From contig CAQTYU010000004.1 of assembly GCA_948890655.1 (NCBI GenBank), positions 151,951-215,950 on the forward strand: DNA of 64,000 bases, given 5' to 3'. The notes under the pieces are model-generated. The model made no database searches and was not told the origin of the DNA. It worked only from the letters and a program-made list of their open reading frames with translations. Positions 1 through 9,136 of this stretch are shown piece after piece. A program made the position numbers and the translations under genes. The stretch's first letter is position 1, and each line of letters starts with the position of its first letter. Source of the DNA: Christensenellaceae bacterium. Lineage in GTDB: Bacteria; Bacillota; Clostridia; Christensenellales; Borkfalkiaceae.

Positions 1-79
1 CGCCCAGCTTGAAAGCACGGGCGAAGAGTGCGTTATTCTCGGAAAAACGGTTAAAGGCAGCGGGGTAATTCTCAAATGA
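1..79 (+). CDS. purM: PurM C-terminus (partial; AIR synthetase)
   Basis: An open frame enters from the left edge and ends in TGA at 77-79. Its last residues read GKTVKGSGVILK, which resembles the C-terminal strand of phosphoribosylformylglycinamidine cyclo-ligase (usually G-x-V-x-x-G-x-G-V-x-L). The stop overlaps the purN start as ATGA, the tight coupling expected inside a pur operon. Only about 25 residues are visible, so the assignment rests on this short motif and on the purN neighbour. Confidence 0.6.
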   Translation, partial: AQLESTGEECVILGKTVKGSGVILK

Positions 80-690
80 AAAAAATAGCAGTTTTCGCTT
101 CGGGCGGCGGCACCGATTTTCAGTCGGTAATAGAAGCCAACAAGAGTGAAAAATTTTGTGAAATTGCTTTGCTTATTGCCTCTAAGAATGATATAGGCGC
201 AATCGAGAGGGCTAAAAAGCACGGTATTCCATCTCGCGTTTTTGCAAAAAAAGACTATCCCGACCCTGAAAAACTGTACGAAGAATTGACTTATCTTCTT
301 AATTTAAACAGCGTGGATTATATCGTTTTGGCCGGTTGGCTTAAAATTATTCCCGAAAGCTTTATAAGGCATTTCGAGGACAGAATTATAAATATTCATC
401 CGTCGCTGATTCCTGCTTTTTGCGGTGCGGGGTGCTACGGGCTTAAAGTCCACCAAGCCGTTATCGACTTCGGTTCAAAAATTTCGGGTTGTACCGTTCA
501 CTTCGTGAACGAAGTTCCGGACGGCGGCGCAATAATCGCACAGCGAGCGGTTGAAGTTAAGCCCGACGATACGGCGGAAACTTTGCAACAGCGCATTTTA
601 GTTGAAGAACACAAGCTTCTTCCTTACTGCGTCAAAAAGCTTTGTCAGGGCAAAATAGTTAAGCGCGGCAGAAAAGTTAAGATTAATTAA
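76..690 (+). CDS. purN: Phosphoribosylglycinamide formyltransferase (GART)
   Basis: A 204-residue protein of the usual PurN length that transfers the formyl group of 10-formyl-THF to GAR, the third step of purine synthesis. The N-terminal Rossmann strand KKIAVFASGGGTDF is followed by the catalytic NIHPSLIPAF block, placing Asn106 and His108 at the family positions. The catalytic Asp is expected in VPDGGAI (about D149). Its start overlaps the purM stop and purH follows after 12 nt, so it is translated within the pur operon. No anomaly was seen. Confidence 0.96.
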   Translation: MKKIAVFASGGGTDFQSVIEANKSEKFCEIALLIASKNDIGAIERAKKHGIPSRVFAKKDYPDPEKLYEELTYLLNLNSVDYIVLAGWLKIIPESFIRHFEDRIINIHPSLIPAFCGAGCYGLKVHQAVIDFGSKISGCTVHFVNEVPDGGAIIAQRAVEVKPDDTAETLQQRILVEEHKLLPYCVKKLCQGKIVKRGRKVKIN

Positions 691-702
691 CGGAGGATAT
701 TT

Positions 703-2322
703 ATGGAAATGAAGAAAAGGGCGCTTGTAAGCGTATCCGATAAAGGCGGCGTCGTAGAGTTCTGCAAAGGGCTTTTAAAGTTCGGTTTTGAAATAATTTC
801 AACGGGCGGAACCGCAAAAACGTTAAAGGCCGCAGGTATTCGGGTTATAGGAATTTCGGATATAACCGGTTTTCCCGAGTGTCTTGACGGTAGAGTTAAG
901 ACCCTTCATCCAAACGTTCACGCAGGGCTTTTGGCTATGCGTTCCAATTCCGAGCATATGGCGCAGCTTGAAAAGCTGAACATAAACACGATTGATATCG
1001 TCTGCGTAAATCTCTATCCTTTCAAGGCAACGCTTGCAAAAGGCGCGGACTTTGCCGAGTGTGTCGAAAACATCGATATCGGCGGACCCACTATGATAAG
1101 GGCGGCGGCGAAGAACTATCAGGACGTTGCTGTTATTGTCGACCCCAAGGATTACGACAAGGTTCTTTCCGAGCTTGAAAACGGCGGAGTAACTATAGAA
1201 ACGAAGAAGTATCTTCAATATAAAGTTTTTGCGCATACGGCTGTTTACGACTGCCTTATTTCCAACTACCTTGCCGCGCAGCTCGGCATAGAATTCCCCG
1301 ACGAGGTAGCCTTCGCTTATTCAAAGGCGCAGGATATGCGTTACGGCGAAAATCCACAACAGCAAGCCGTATTCTATAACGAGCAGTTTATCCGCAAGGG
1401 CTCGCTTTCAAGTTCAAAGCAGATATGGGGCAAGGAGCTCTCATATAACAACGTAAACGATGCTAACGGCGCGTTGGAGCTTTTGAAAGAATTCGGCTCT
1501 ACGCCCGCGGTCGTTGCCTGCAAACACGCAAATCCATGCGGAGTCGGTACGGGTAAAACAATTCACGAAGCTTATCTCCGCGCTTACGAAAGTGACCCCG
1601 TTTCTGTGTTCGGCGGAATACTTGCAATAAACGGCAATGTGGACAAGGACACGGCAGCAGAAATAAACAAAATATTTATCGAAATAGTCATGGCACCCGA
1701 TTACACGTCGGAAGCATTGGAGATTTTAGAGCAAAAGAAAAATATCCGTATTCTCAAAATCGAAGATATTTCAGCAAGGCGCGAAGAGACGGCTTACGAT
1801 ATGAAAAAGGTCTATGGCGGGCTTCTTGTTCAGCGGTATGACGAAAGCTTAATACGCGGTGAGGATACGGGTCTATTCAAGACGAGAGCAAGCGTAGAGG
1901 TCAGCGTTCTTCCGGGCGGCAAAGAAAGAACGGTTTACGGGCTCGGCGTAGTTACCGACCGCGCACCTACCGAGGAAGAGACAGAGGCTATGCTGTTTGC
2001 GTGGAAGGTAGTAAAACATACCAAATCCAATGCAATCGTAATCGGCAAGGTGGGAAGAACAACGGGTATAGGAATGGGACAGACTAACCGCATTTGGGCT
2101 GCGCAACAGGCAATCGCTCACGCCGGTAGCGAAGCAAAGGGTTCGGTTATGGCTTCGGACGCCTTCTTCCCCTTCCCCGACTGCGTGGAAGAGTGCGTAA
2201 AGGCAGGTATCACCGCGATCATTCAACCCGGCGGTTCGATTCAGGACAAGGCTTCCGTTGAAGCCTGCAACGCTGCAGGCATTGCTATGGTGTTCGTCGG
2301 CGACCGTCACTTTAAACACTGA
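703..2322 (+). CDS. purH: Bifunctional AICAR transformylase / IMP cyclohydrolase
   Basis: This 539-residue protein catalyses the last two steps of IMP synthesis. The N-terminal MGS-like cyclohydrolase domain (to about residue 200) has KRALVSVSDK, STGGTAKTL and GRVKTLHPNVHAGLL. The C-terminal AICARFT domain shows RYGENPQQQA, the catalytic CKHANPCGVGTG loop, SDPVSVFGG, KSNAIV and FPFPDCVEE. A strong GGAGG sits 6 nt before the ATG. It is slightly longer than the usual ~515 residues. It lies between purN and purD on the same strand; a 53-nt gap before purD holds one copy of a short intergenic repeat. Confidence 0.97.
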   Translation: MEMKKRALVSVSDKGGVVEFCKGLLKFGFEIISTGGTAKTLKAAGIRVIGISDITGFPECLDGRVKTLHPNVHAGLLAMRSNSEHMAQLEKLNINTIDIVCVNLYPFKATLAKGADFAECVENIDIGGPTMIRAAAKNYQDVAVIVDPKDYDKVLSELENGGVTIETKKYLQYKVFAHTAVYDCLISNYLAAQLGIEFPDEVAFAYSKAQDMRYGENPQQQAVFYNEQFIRKGSLSSSKQIWGKELSYNNVNDANGALELLKEFGSTPAVVACKHANPCGVGTGKTIHEAYLRAYESDPVSVFGGILAINGNVDKDTAAEINKIFIEIVMAPDYTSEALEILEQKKNIRILKIEDISARREETAYDMKKVYGGLLVQRYDESLIRGEDTGLFKTRASVEVSVLPGGKERTVYGLGVVTDRAPTEEETEAMLFAWKVVKHTKSNAIVIGKVGRTTGIGMGQTNRIWAAQQAIAHAGSEAKGSVMASDAFFPFPDCVEECVKAGITAIIQPGGSIQDKASVEACNAAGIAMVFVGDRHFKH

Positions 2323-2330
2323 TTTTTTCA

Positions 2331-2358
2331 ATTGCCCCCAATATATGTGCCAACTAAA
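2331..2358 (+). repeat. Intergenic repeat copy 1 (ATTGCCCCC-N3-ATATG type)
   Basis: The sequence ATTGCCCCCAATATATG followed by TGCCAACTAAA lies just after the purH stop. It aligns without gaps to three other intergenic copies at about 3661, 8031 and 54018, whose consensus is ATTGCCCCC-N3-ATATG-C-Y-T-K-AAMTAACG. This copy lacks the upstream GGGG arm seen in copies 3 and 4. Its function is unknown. Confidence 0.5.
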
Positions 2359-2375
2359 AATAAAAAGAGGATTTT

Positions 2376-3656
2376 ATGAACGTACTCGTGATAGGAAACG
2401 GTGGCAGAGAACACGCCTTATTACTCGCACTTAAAAAGAGCAAAAAGGTTGATAAGCTTTACTGTATGAAAGGCAATGCGGGTACCGCGCAGATTGCCGA
2501 GAACGTTGATGTCAATTATATGAATATTGACGCTGTCAAGTCCTTTGTGGCGGAGCATCCTGAAATTGATTACTATGTAGTCGCGCCCGACGACCCTTTG
2601 GCTATGGGGCTTGTCGACGAGTTGGAAGCGCTAGGCAAACGCTGTTTCGGGCCGCGGAAGAACGCCGCAATTATCGAGTCAAGCAAGGCTTTTTCAAAAG
2701 AACTTATGAAAAAGTATAATATCCCTACGGCGGAAGCCGAAATTTTCAGCGATTACGATAAGGCTTTGGAATACGTACGTAAAAAGGGGGCGCCTATCGT
2801 TTTAAAGGCCGACGGGCTTGCGCTTGGCAAAGGCGTCTTAGTCTGTGAAGATTTAAAGCATGCGGAAGAGGGATTGAAAGAAATTATGCTTGATAAGTCC
2901 TTCGGCGCTGCGGGTAACGTCGTAGTTATAGAAGAATGTTTAAAAGGTCTGAAATATACCCCAGGCGAAGAGGTATCCGTGCTTGCCTTTACCGACGGTA
3001 AAACTATAGTTCCTATGATTTCGTCTTGCGACCATAAACGCGCAAACGATAGGGATAAGGGCTTGAATACTGGCGGTATGGGCGCGTTTTCACCCTGTCC
3101 GTTCTGGACTAATGAGCTTGAAAAGGAAGTTCTTGAAACGATAATGATTCCTACCGTTAAAGCGATGAATGCGGAGGGGAGAACCTTTAAAGGTTGCCTT
3201 TATTTCGGACTTATGCGTACGGATAAAGGGATGAAAGTGGTGGAATACAACTCCCGTTTCGGCGACCCCGAAACGCAAGTCGTTCTCCCTATGTTAAAGA
3301 CCGATTTAATGGAAATTTTCGAGGCGGTTACCGAAGGACGGCTTGCGGATTTGGAAATCGAATGGGAAGAGGGCGCATGCGTGTGCGTCGTGCTTGCAAG
3401 CGGCGGGTATCCTTTAAGCTATGCTAAGGGCAAGGAAATTACTATCGGTGACGTGGCAGACGTGCAGATTGTCCATGCCGGTACTGCAATAAAGGACGGC
3501 AAATTGATTACTAACGGCGGTAGAGTTTTAGGTGTAGTCGCAAAGGGTAAAAACGTTGAAGCCGCCAGAAGAAAAGCGTATAAAGCCGTTGACGATATAA
3601 GCTGGGATAATATGTTTTACCGCACCGATATCGGTTTGAAATATCGGCAAGGTTAA
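2376..3656 (+). CDS. purD: Phosphoribosylamine-glycine ligase (GAR synthetase)
   Basis: A 426-residue ATP-grasp enzyme that makes GAR from phosphoribosylamine, glycine and ATP. The N-terminal domain opens with NVLVIGNGGREHAL. The ATP-grasp core shows VLKADGLALGKGV, then the metal- and substrate-binding block KGLNTGGMGAFSPCP, then VEYNSRFGDPETQ. The length matches the family. An AGAGG ribosome site precedes the ATG. It sits between purH and purL, completing the GAR and IMP steps of the operon. Confidence 0.97.
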   Translation: MNVLVIGNGGREHALLLALKKSKKVDKLYCMKGNAGTAQIAENVDVNYMNIDAVKSFVAEHPEIDYYVVAPDDPLAMGLVDELEALGKRCFGPRKNAAIIESSKAFSKELMKKYNIPTAEAEIFSDYDKALEYVRKKGAPIVLKADGLALGKGVLVCEDLKHAEEGLKEIMLDKSFGAAGNVVVIEECLKGLKYTPGEEVSVLAFTDGKTIVPMISSCDHKRANDRDKGLNTGGMGAFSPCPFWTNELEKEVLETIMIPTVKAMNAEGRTFKGCLYFGLMRTDKGMKVVEYNSRFGDPETQVVLPMLKTDLMEIFEAVTEGRLADLEIEWEEGACVCVVLASGGYPLSYAKGKEITIGDVADVQIVHAGTAIKDGKLITNGGRVLGVVAKGKNVEAARRKAYKAVDDISWDNMFYRTDIGLKYRQG

Positions 3657-3660
3657 TACG

Positions 3661-3690
3661 ATAGACCCCTTTATATGCTTGAAATAACGT
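3661..3690 (+). repeat. Intergenic repeat copy 2 (CCCC-N3-ATATGCTTGAAATAACG)
   Basis: Directly after the purD stop. It shares the exact 17-mer ATATGCTTGAAATAACG with the copy before ispG at about 8043, preceded by CCCC and three variable bases. Because it is repeated in non-homologous gaps, it is a non-coding element and not a shared gene end. Confidence 0.55.
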
Positions 3691-3715
3691 GTTTTTTGTT
3701 ATAAAAAGGTAAAAT

Positions 3716-6700
3716 ATGATATATAGAATTTTCGTTAAAAAGAAGGACGATTTGCAGGCAAAAAAAGTTAAGGAAGATATACAAAATCTTCTTAAAATCA
3801 ACTTAAAAAGCGTTCGCAAGTTTTTGAGGTATGACGTTGAAGGACTATCCGAAGAGGAGTTTAAAGCGGCTGTTACATGCGTGTTTTCGGAACCCCCCGT
3901 CGATAACGTTTTCTATGAAAGCGTAGAGTTCGGCAAAGATGAAAAAGTGTTTGCCGTAGCTTATCTTACGGGTCAGTACGACCAACGCGCGGATAGCGCG
4001 GCACAGTGTGTTCAGCTTTTAACACAAAAGGAACGCCCCCTTATTAAATGCGCTCAGGTTTATGCCGTTTCGGGAGTTGACGAAAGCGAGCTTGCGATAA
4101 TAAAAAGGCATCTTATCAACCCCGTTGAAAGCGAGGAGGTTTCTCTTGATAAGCCTACGTCTCTCGGGCACGAGGCAATTAACGCGGAGGACGTGAAGGA
4201 AGTTGAAAATTTCATTGAATTAACGGGTGCGCAGATAAAAGATTATCACGCGCAAACAGGGCTTGCTATGTCGGTTGAGGATTTAGCGTTTGTCCGCGAC
4301 TATTTCAAAAAAGAGAAGAGAAATCCCACCGAAACGGAAATCAGGGTCATTGACACCTATTGGTCCGACCATTGCCGTCATACTACGTTTGCAACCGAAA
4401 TAAAAAATATAAAAATCAACGGCAATAACGTTCACGTTAAAAACGCTCTTGAACTTTATAATAATCTCTTTGATGAACTTTATAAAGGTAGAACTGACAA
4501 ATATCCCTGTCTAATGGATATTGCAACTATTGCTGTTAAAAAGCTGAAAAAAGAGGGCAAGCTTGACAATCTGGACGAATCCGACGAAATCAACGCCTGC
4601 TCCATAAAGATTGACGCAACCTTGGACGGTAAGCCCGAGAAGTACACGATAATGTTCAAGAACGAAACGCACAACCACCCCACGGAGATTGAACCGTTCG
4701 GCGGCGCAGCTACCTGCTTGGGCGGCGCTATCCGCGACCCCCTGTCGGGCAGAACCTACGTCTTGCAGTCAATGCGTGTAACGGGTTGTGCCGACCCTAC
4801 CGAGCCTATTGAAAATACTTTGACGGGCAAGCTTCCGCAAAGGGTTATAACCCAAACGGCGGCGGCGGGCTTTTCTTCCTACGGCAATCAGATAGGGCTT
4901 GCTACTGGGCAGGTAGATGAAGTCTATCATCCGGGTTATAAAGCAAAAAGGCTTGAAACAGGTTTCGTCGTTGGCGGCGTCAAATCCGATATGATTTACC
5001 GCGCAAGACCCGAAAAAGGCGACGTTATTATTCTTTTGGGCGGTGAAACGGGGCGCGACGGCTGCGGCGGAGCAACGGGCTCTTCAAAGGCGCACGATAA
5101 AAAGTCGGTGCAGACTTGCGGCGCGGAGGTGCAGAAGGGCAACGCGCTGACCGAAAGAAAAATTCAACGCCTTTTCCTTAACGGAAAAGTTACGGAAATG
5201 ATTAAAAAATGCAACGATTTCGGTGCGGGCGGCGTTTCGGTTGCAATTGGCGAGCTTGCCGACGGACTTATAATCGAGCTTGACAAAGTGCCTAAAAAGT
5301 ACGAAGGGCTTTCGGGTACGGAGCTTGCAATTTCCGAATCTCAGGAGAGGATGGCTGTAGTCGTCGAAGCGAAAAATGCGGAGAAATTCATAGAACTTGC
5401 CGCAGAGGAAAACCTTACAGCAACCGTGGTGGCAACCGTTACTGACGACAGGCGGATGAAAATGCTTCATCGCGGCAAGGCAATAGTTGATATTTCGCGT
5501 GATTTTCTCGATACCAACGGCGTGAAGCAGGTTATTGACGCGGAGATTAACGAAACGGTAACCGATTTCTTCAATGCTCCTAAGCAAACGGCGTTTAAAG
5601 ATAAGCTTTTAAATACGCTGTCACGGCTTAACGTTTGCTCAAAAAAAGGACTTTCCGAGATGTTCGACAGTACTATAGGCGCAAAATCCGTATATATGCC
5701 GTTTGGCGGCAAGCACCAACTTACGCCCGTCATCGCTATGGCTGCAAAGCTTATCGGCGGTGAAACCGACGATTGCACGGTTTCGGCTTACGGATACAGC
5801 CCCGAACTTATGTCGTCATCCCCGTTCACGGGAGCAATATATTCAATAGTCGCGTCGGTTTCAAAATTAGTTGCAAGCGGCGCAAAAGCAGACGACGTCC
5901 GCCTATCTTTACAAGAATTCTTTATGCGCCTTAGGGACAATAAGAAGAGGTGGGGCGTACCGCTTGCGGCTCTATTGGGCGCGTTGTACGCGCAAATAAA
6001 TTTAGGGCTCGGCGCAATAGGCGGCAAGGACAGTATGAGCGGCACCTTCGAAGATATCGACGTTCCTCCAACGCTCATATCTTTTGCGCTTGCACCAGCA
6101 AAGGCTTCAAAGCTCATAACGAACGTTTTAACCCGTATCGGCGAAAATCTTTATCTTTTGCCTATACCGAAGGATAAGAATTTTATCCCCGGATTTAAGG
6201 GTCTTAAAATTATCTATGACCGCGTTAATTCAAGCATATATGGGGGGAAAATGACTTTTGCGACCGTAGTTGAAGCGGGTGGAGCGGCTGCCGCCGTTGC
6301 AAAATCCTGCTTTGGTAACGGGCTTGGCTTCAACTTTGAGTGCGGCTACGAAACTGCATTCAAGGAGGGCTACGGCGATATTATAGTATCCGTTAAGGAT
6401 GAGGCGGTTCTTGACGGTTTGGACTACGCGTATCTCGGTTCAACCGCAAAGAAGGACTTCGTTTTCGGCAAAGAGAAAGTCAAGTATTCGGACGCGCTTA
6501 AAGCGTATACAGGAAAGCTTGAAAGTGTGTTTCCCACTACCGCCAAGGCTGATGGAAAAGTTCCGAATTGCGATTATAAGAAGGGCGGCATTTACTGCAA
6601 CGTTGCTGTAAAAATTGCAAAGCCCCGCGTATTTATTCCGACATTCCCGGGGACAAACTGCGAGCTTGACACAGCCCGTGCGTTCAAAGCTGCGGGTGCG

Positions 6701-7417
6701 GAAACGGAAATTTTAGTTATTAAAAACCGCACTTCCGCAGACATCGAAGAGAGCGTTCAGGCAATTATAAAGGCAATCGATAGGGCGAATATAATTGCTT
6801 TCCCCGGCGGCTTCTCCGGCGGCGACGAGCCTGACGGTTCGGGCAAATTCATTGCAACCACATTCAAGAACCCTGCTATTTCGGAAAAAATAATGGAACT
6901 TTTGAACAACCGCGATGGGCTTGTCATGGGTATATGCAACGGTTTCCAGGCGTTAATAAAGCTCGGACTTGTGCCTTACGGTAAGGTGTGCCCGCTTAAT
7001 TCCGATTCGCCTACTTTGACTTTTAATAATATTGCCCGTCACGTTTCAACAATGGCGGAGATCCGCGTTGCGTCTACGTTAAGTCCGTGGCTTTCGGCTT
7101 GCAAGGTTGGGGAAGTGTATTCCGTTCCCGTATCGCACGGTGAAGGGAAGTTGGTCGCCCCCGTAAAAGAACTCGAACTTATGAAAAAGAACGGACAGAT
7201 AGCTACGCAGTACGTCGACCTGAACGGTAAGCCCACGCTGGTAAGTCCTTATAACCCCAACGGCAGCACGTGGGCGATAGAGGGCATAACATCACCTGAC
7301 GGTAGGGTTTTCGGTAAAATGGGGCACAGTGAAAGAGTAGGAGAAAACCTTTATAAGAACTTTGACGGTAACTTCGATATGAAAATATTTGAAAGCGGAG
7401 TTAAATATTTTAAATAA
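3716..7417 (+). CDS. purL: Phosphoribosylformylglycinamidine synthase, single-chain Clostridial type
   Basis: A 1233-residue large FGAM synthase that converts FGAR, glutamine and ATP to FGAM. The N-terminal PurS-like part is followed by the duplicated AIRS-type synthetase halves, with YWSDHCRHTTF, NETHNHPTEIEPFGGAATC and GGKDSMSGTF. The C-terminal class I glutaminase has IPTFPGTNCELD, the nucleophile elbow GICNGFQAL and the SHGEGK His-Glu pair. All three functions are therefore in one chain and separate purS/purQ are not needed. The start has an AAGGT ribosome site. It is the last pur gene here; nrdR follows with its own promoter. Confidence 0.97.
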   Translation: MIYRIFVKKKDDLQAKKVKEDIQNLLKINLKSVRKFLRYDVEGLSEEEFKAAVTCVFSEPPVDNVFYESVEFGKDEKVFAVAYLTGQYDQRADSAAQCVQLLTQKERPLIKCAQVYAVSGVDESELAIIKRHLINPVESEEVSLDKPTSLGHEAINAEDVKEVENFIELTGAQIKDYHAQTGLAMSVEDLAFVRDYFKKEKRNPTETEIRVIDTYWSDHCRHTTFATEIKNIKINGNNVHVKNALELYNNLFDELYKGRTDKYPCLMDIATIAVKKLKKEGKLDNLDESDEINACSIKIDATLDGKPEKYTIMFKNETHNHPTEIEPFGGAATCLGGAIRDPLSGRTYVLQSMRVTGCADPTEPIENTLTGKLPQRVITQTAAAGFSSYGNQIGLATGQVDEVYHPGYKAKRLETGFVVGGVKSDMIYRARPEKGDVIILLGGETGRDGCGGATGSSKAHDKKSVQTCGAEVQKGNALTERKIQRLFLNGKVTEMIKKCNDFGAGGVSVAIGELADGLIIELDKVPKKYEGLSGTELAISESQERMAVVVEAKNAEKFIELAAEENLTATVVATVTDDRRMKMLHRGKAIVDISRDFLDTNGVKQVIDAEINETVTDFFNAPKQTAFKDKLLNTLSRLNVCSKKGLSEMFDSTIGAKSVYMPFGGKHQLTPVIAMAAKLIGGETDDCTVSAYGYSPELMSSSPFTGAIYSIVASVSKLVASGAKADDVRLSLQEFFMRLRDNKKRWGVPLAALLGALYAQINLGLGAIGGKDSMSGTFEDIDVPPTLISFALAPAKASKLITNVLTRIGENLYLLPIPKDKNFIPGFKGLKIIYDRVNSSIYGGKMTFATVVEAGGAAAAVAKSCFGNGLGFNFECGYETAFKEGYGDIIVSVKDEAVLDGLDYAYLGSTAKKDFVFGKEKVKYSDALKAYTGKLESVFPTTAKADGKVPNCDYKKGGIYCNVAVKIAKPRVFIPTFPGTNCELDTARAFKAAGAETEILVIKNRTSADIEESVQAIIKAIDRANIIAFPGGFSGGDEPDGSGKFIATTFKNPAISEKIMELLNNRDGLVMGICNGFQALIKLGLVPYGKVCPLNSDSPTLTFNNIARHVSTMAEIRVASTLSPWLSACKVGEVYSVPVSHGEGKLVAPVKELELMKKNGQIATQYVDLNGKPTLVSPYNPNGSTWAIEGITSPDGRVFGKMGHSERVGENLYKNFDGNFDMKIFESGVKYFK

Positions 7418-7477
7418 GATTTAAACGTAAAAGCCTTAATTTGCTTTTCGGCGTTCAAGTCAAAGTTACGCAAATAC

Positions 7478-7506
7478 TTTACAATTTGATTATTTTGTGT
7501 TAAAAT
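7478..7506 (+). promoter_or_regulatory. SigA-type promoter of nrdR
   Basis: TTTACA (7478-7483), a 17-nt spacer and TAAAAT (7501-7506) lie about 40 nt upstream of the nrdR start. Spacing and hexamers fit the vegetative consensus. It separates nrdR-ispG from the pur operon. Confidence 0.6.
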
Positions 7507-7546
7507 ATAAATCACGATACTATATGCTGTACAAAGGGATTAATTT

Positions 7547-8008
7547 ATGAGATGTTTATTTTGCGGCTGTGAAGACAGCAAGGTAATAGACAGCCGTTCC
7601 GCCGACGAAGGCAGAACGATTAGACGCAGAAGAGAGTGTACGAATTGCGGTAAGCGCTACACTACGTACGAAACGATTGAGGATACGCCCGTTCTTGTCG
7701 TTAAAACTAGCGGACTCCGTCAGGCGTTTGACGCAGGCAAGATTAAAAACGGAATTATAAAATCCTGTGAAAAACGCCCCGTATCGCTTACGACTATCGA
7801 TGAAATGGTTTCTGCCGTAACCAAGAAAGTTTATAACTCTATGGAGCAGGAAATTTCCTCTAAGCAGATAGGCGAAATGGTTATGGAAGAGCTTAAAAAG
7901 GTGGACGAAGTTGCTTACGTACGCTATGCAAGCGTGTACCGTTCGTTTAAGGATATCCCAAGCTTTATGGACGAATTGCAGAAGCTTATCGACAGCAAAA
8001 AACTTTAA
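7547..8008 (+). CDS. nrdR: Transcriptional repressor NrdR
   Basis: A 153-residue regulator of ribonucleotide reductase genes that binds NrdR boxes in response to ATP/dATP. The N-terminal zinc ribbon has MRCLFCG and CTNCGKRYTTYE, giving the CxxC...CxxC pattern. It is followed by an ATP-cone region starting near VLVVKTSGLRQAFD. The length is standard. AAAGGGA serves as ribosome site. No nrd genes are in the window, so its targets lie elsewhere. Confidence 0.96.
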   Translation: MRCLFCGCEDSKVIDSRSADEGRTIRRRRECTNCGKRYTTYETIEDTPVLVVKTSGLRQAFDAGKIKNGIIKSCEKRPVSLTTIDEMVSAVTKKVYNSMEQEISSKQIGEMVMEELKKVDEVAYVRYASVYRSFKDIPSFMDELQKLIDSKKL

Positions 8009-8017
8009 ATTAATTGA

Positions 8018-8060
8018 GGGGGTAAAATTAATTGCCCCCGTAATATGCTTGAAATAACGC
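8018..8060 (+). repeat. Intergenic repeat copy 3 with hairpin arm
   Basis: GGGGGTAAAATTAATTGCCCCC can fold into a 5-bp stem and is followed by GTA and ATATGCTTGAAATAACGC. The latter part is the 17-mer also present after purD. Because an ATG inside the repeat (8045) could be mistaken for the ispG start, this repeat argues for a downstream start. Confidence 0.55.
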
Positions 8061-8080
8061 AGTTTTGGGCAAAAGACGAT

Positions 8081-9136
8081 ATGATATATTCAACTAAAAA
8101 AATCAATATTGGCGGCGTTTACGTAGGCGGTGGGGAAAGCGTAAAAATTCAGTCGATGTGCACGACCAAAACGAGCGCCGTCGATAACACGGTAAACCAG
8201 ATTACTAAGCTTGCCGAAGCGGGATGTGAAATTATCAGGGTTTCCGTTCTTGACGAAGAGGACGCTATCGCCGTAAAAAAAATAAAGGAAAGAATAAGTA
8301 TCCCTATCGTTGCGGATATTCATTTTTCTTCCCGCCTTGCCGTGCTTGCAATAGAAAACGGCGCGGACAAGATACGTATAAATCCCGGTAACATCGGTGG
8401 TGAGAAGGAAATAAAGCTTGTTGCCGACTGTATTAAGTCGCATAAAATTTCCGTTCGCGTAGGTGCCAATACTGGTAGCGTTGAGGAAAAATTTCTCAAA
8501 AAATACGGCAAGAACGAAAATTCTCTCGTTGAAAGCGCGTTAAACAGTGTTTCGGTGCTGGAAAGATACGGTGTTAACGATATAGTTATTTCGGTTAAAG
8601 CCTCGTCCGTTCCGCTCACCGTCAAGGCGTATAGGTTGCTGGCGTCGCGTACCGACTATCCCTTGCACTTGGGCGTGACCGAAGCGGGTACGGAACAAAT
8701 GGCTGTCGTTAAATCTTCGGCAGCTCTCGGCGCGCTTCTGTTGGATGGGATAGGCGACACGTTGCGGGTCTCAATAACCGACGACCCCGTGAAGGAAGTC
8801 GTTGCTGCAAGACGGCTTCTGCGCGCCGTCGGACGGGACGAAAACTTTGTCGACGTAATTTCTTGCCCAACTTGCGGCAGATGCCTGTGGGACTCTATGG
8901 AGCTTGCAAAAAAAGTCGGCTCTTTCGTTGAGGGAAGTAATAAAAAATTGAAGATCGCCGTTATGGGCTGTGTGGTTAACGGTCCGGGAGAAGCAAAGGA
9001 CTGCGATTTGGGAATTGCCGGCGCAAAGGACTATTGCGTAATTTTCAAAAACGGCGAAATTGTAAAAAAGGTTGCGGCAGGCGTTGCCGAAAAAGAATTT
9101 TTCAAGGAGATTAACGCGCTTTTAAATGACCGATGA
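8081..9136 (+). CDS. ispG: 4-hydroxy-3-methylbut-2-en-1-yl diphosphate synthase (GcpE)
   Basis: A MEP-pathway [4Fe-4S] enzyme that converts MEcPP to HMBPP. The N-terminal TIM barrel carries VKIQSMCTTKT and VADIHFSSRLA; the C-terminal iron-sulfur domain has SCPTCGRC and the third ligand in VMGCVVNGPGEA. An upstream ATG at 8045 would add 12 residues, but it lies inside an intergenic repeat, so I place the start at 8081 (351 aa, near the usual length). No good ribosome site is visible for either start. The gene overlaps the next one by 11 nt. Confidence 0.93.
   Translation: MIYSTKKINIGGVYVGGGESVKIQSMCTTKTSAVDNTVNQITKLAEAGCEIIRVSVLDEEDAIAVKKIKERISIPIVADIHFSSRLAVLAIENGADKIRINPGNIGGEKEIKLVADCIKSHKISVRVGANTGSVEEKFLKKYGKNENSLVESALNSVSVLERYGVNDIVISVKASSVPLTVKAYRLLASRTDYPLHLGVTEAGTEQMAVVKSSAALGALLLDGIGDTLRVSITDDPVKEVVAARRLLRAVGRDENFVDVISCPTCGRCLWDSMELAKKVGSFVEGSNKKLKIAVMGCVVNGPGEAKDCDLGIAGAKDYCVIFKNGEIVKKVAAGVAEKEFFKEINALLNDR

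Noticed and set aside
8045..8080. Earlier ispG start at 8045
   Set aside because: The ATG belongs to a repeat also found in unrelated intergenic gaps, and the 12 added residues do not match the IspG family.
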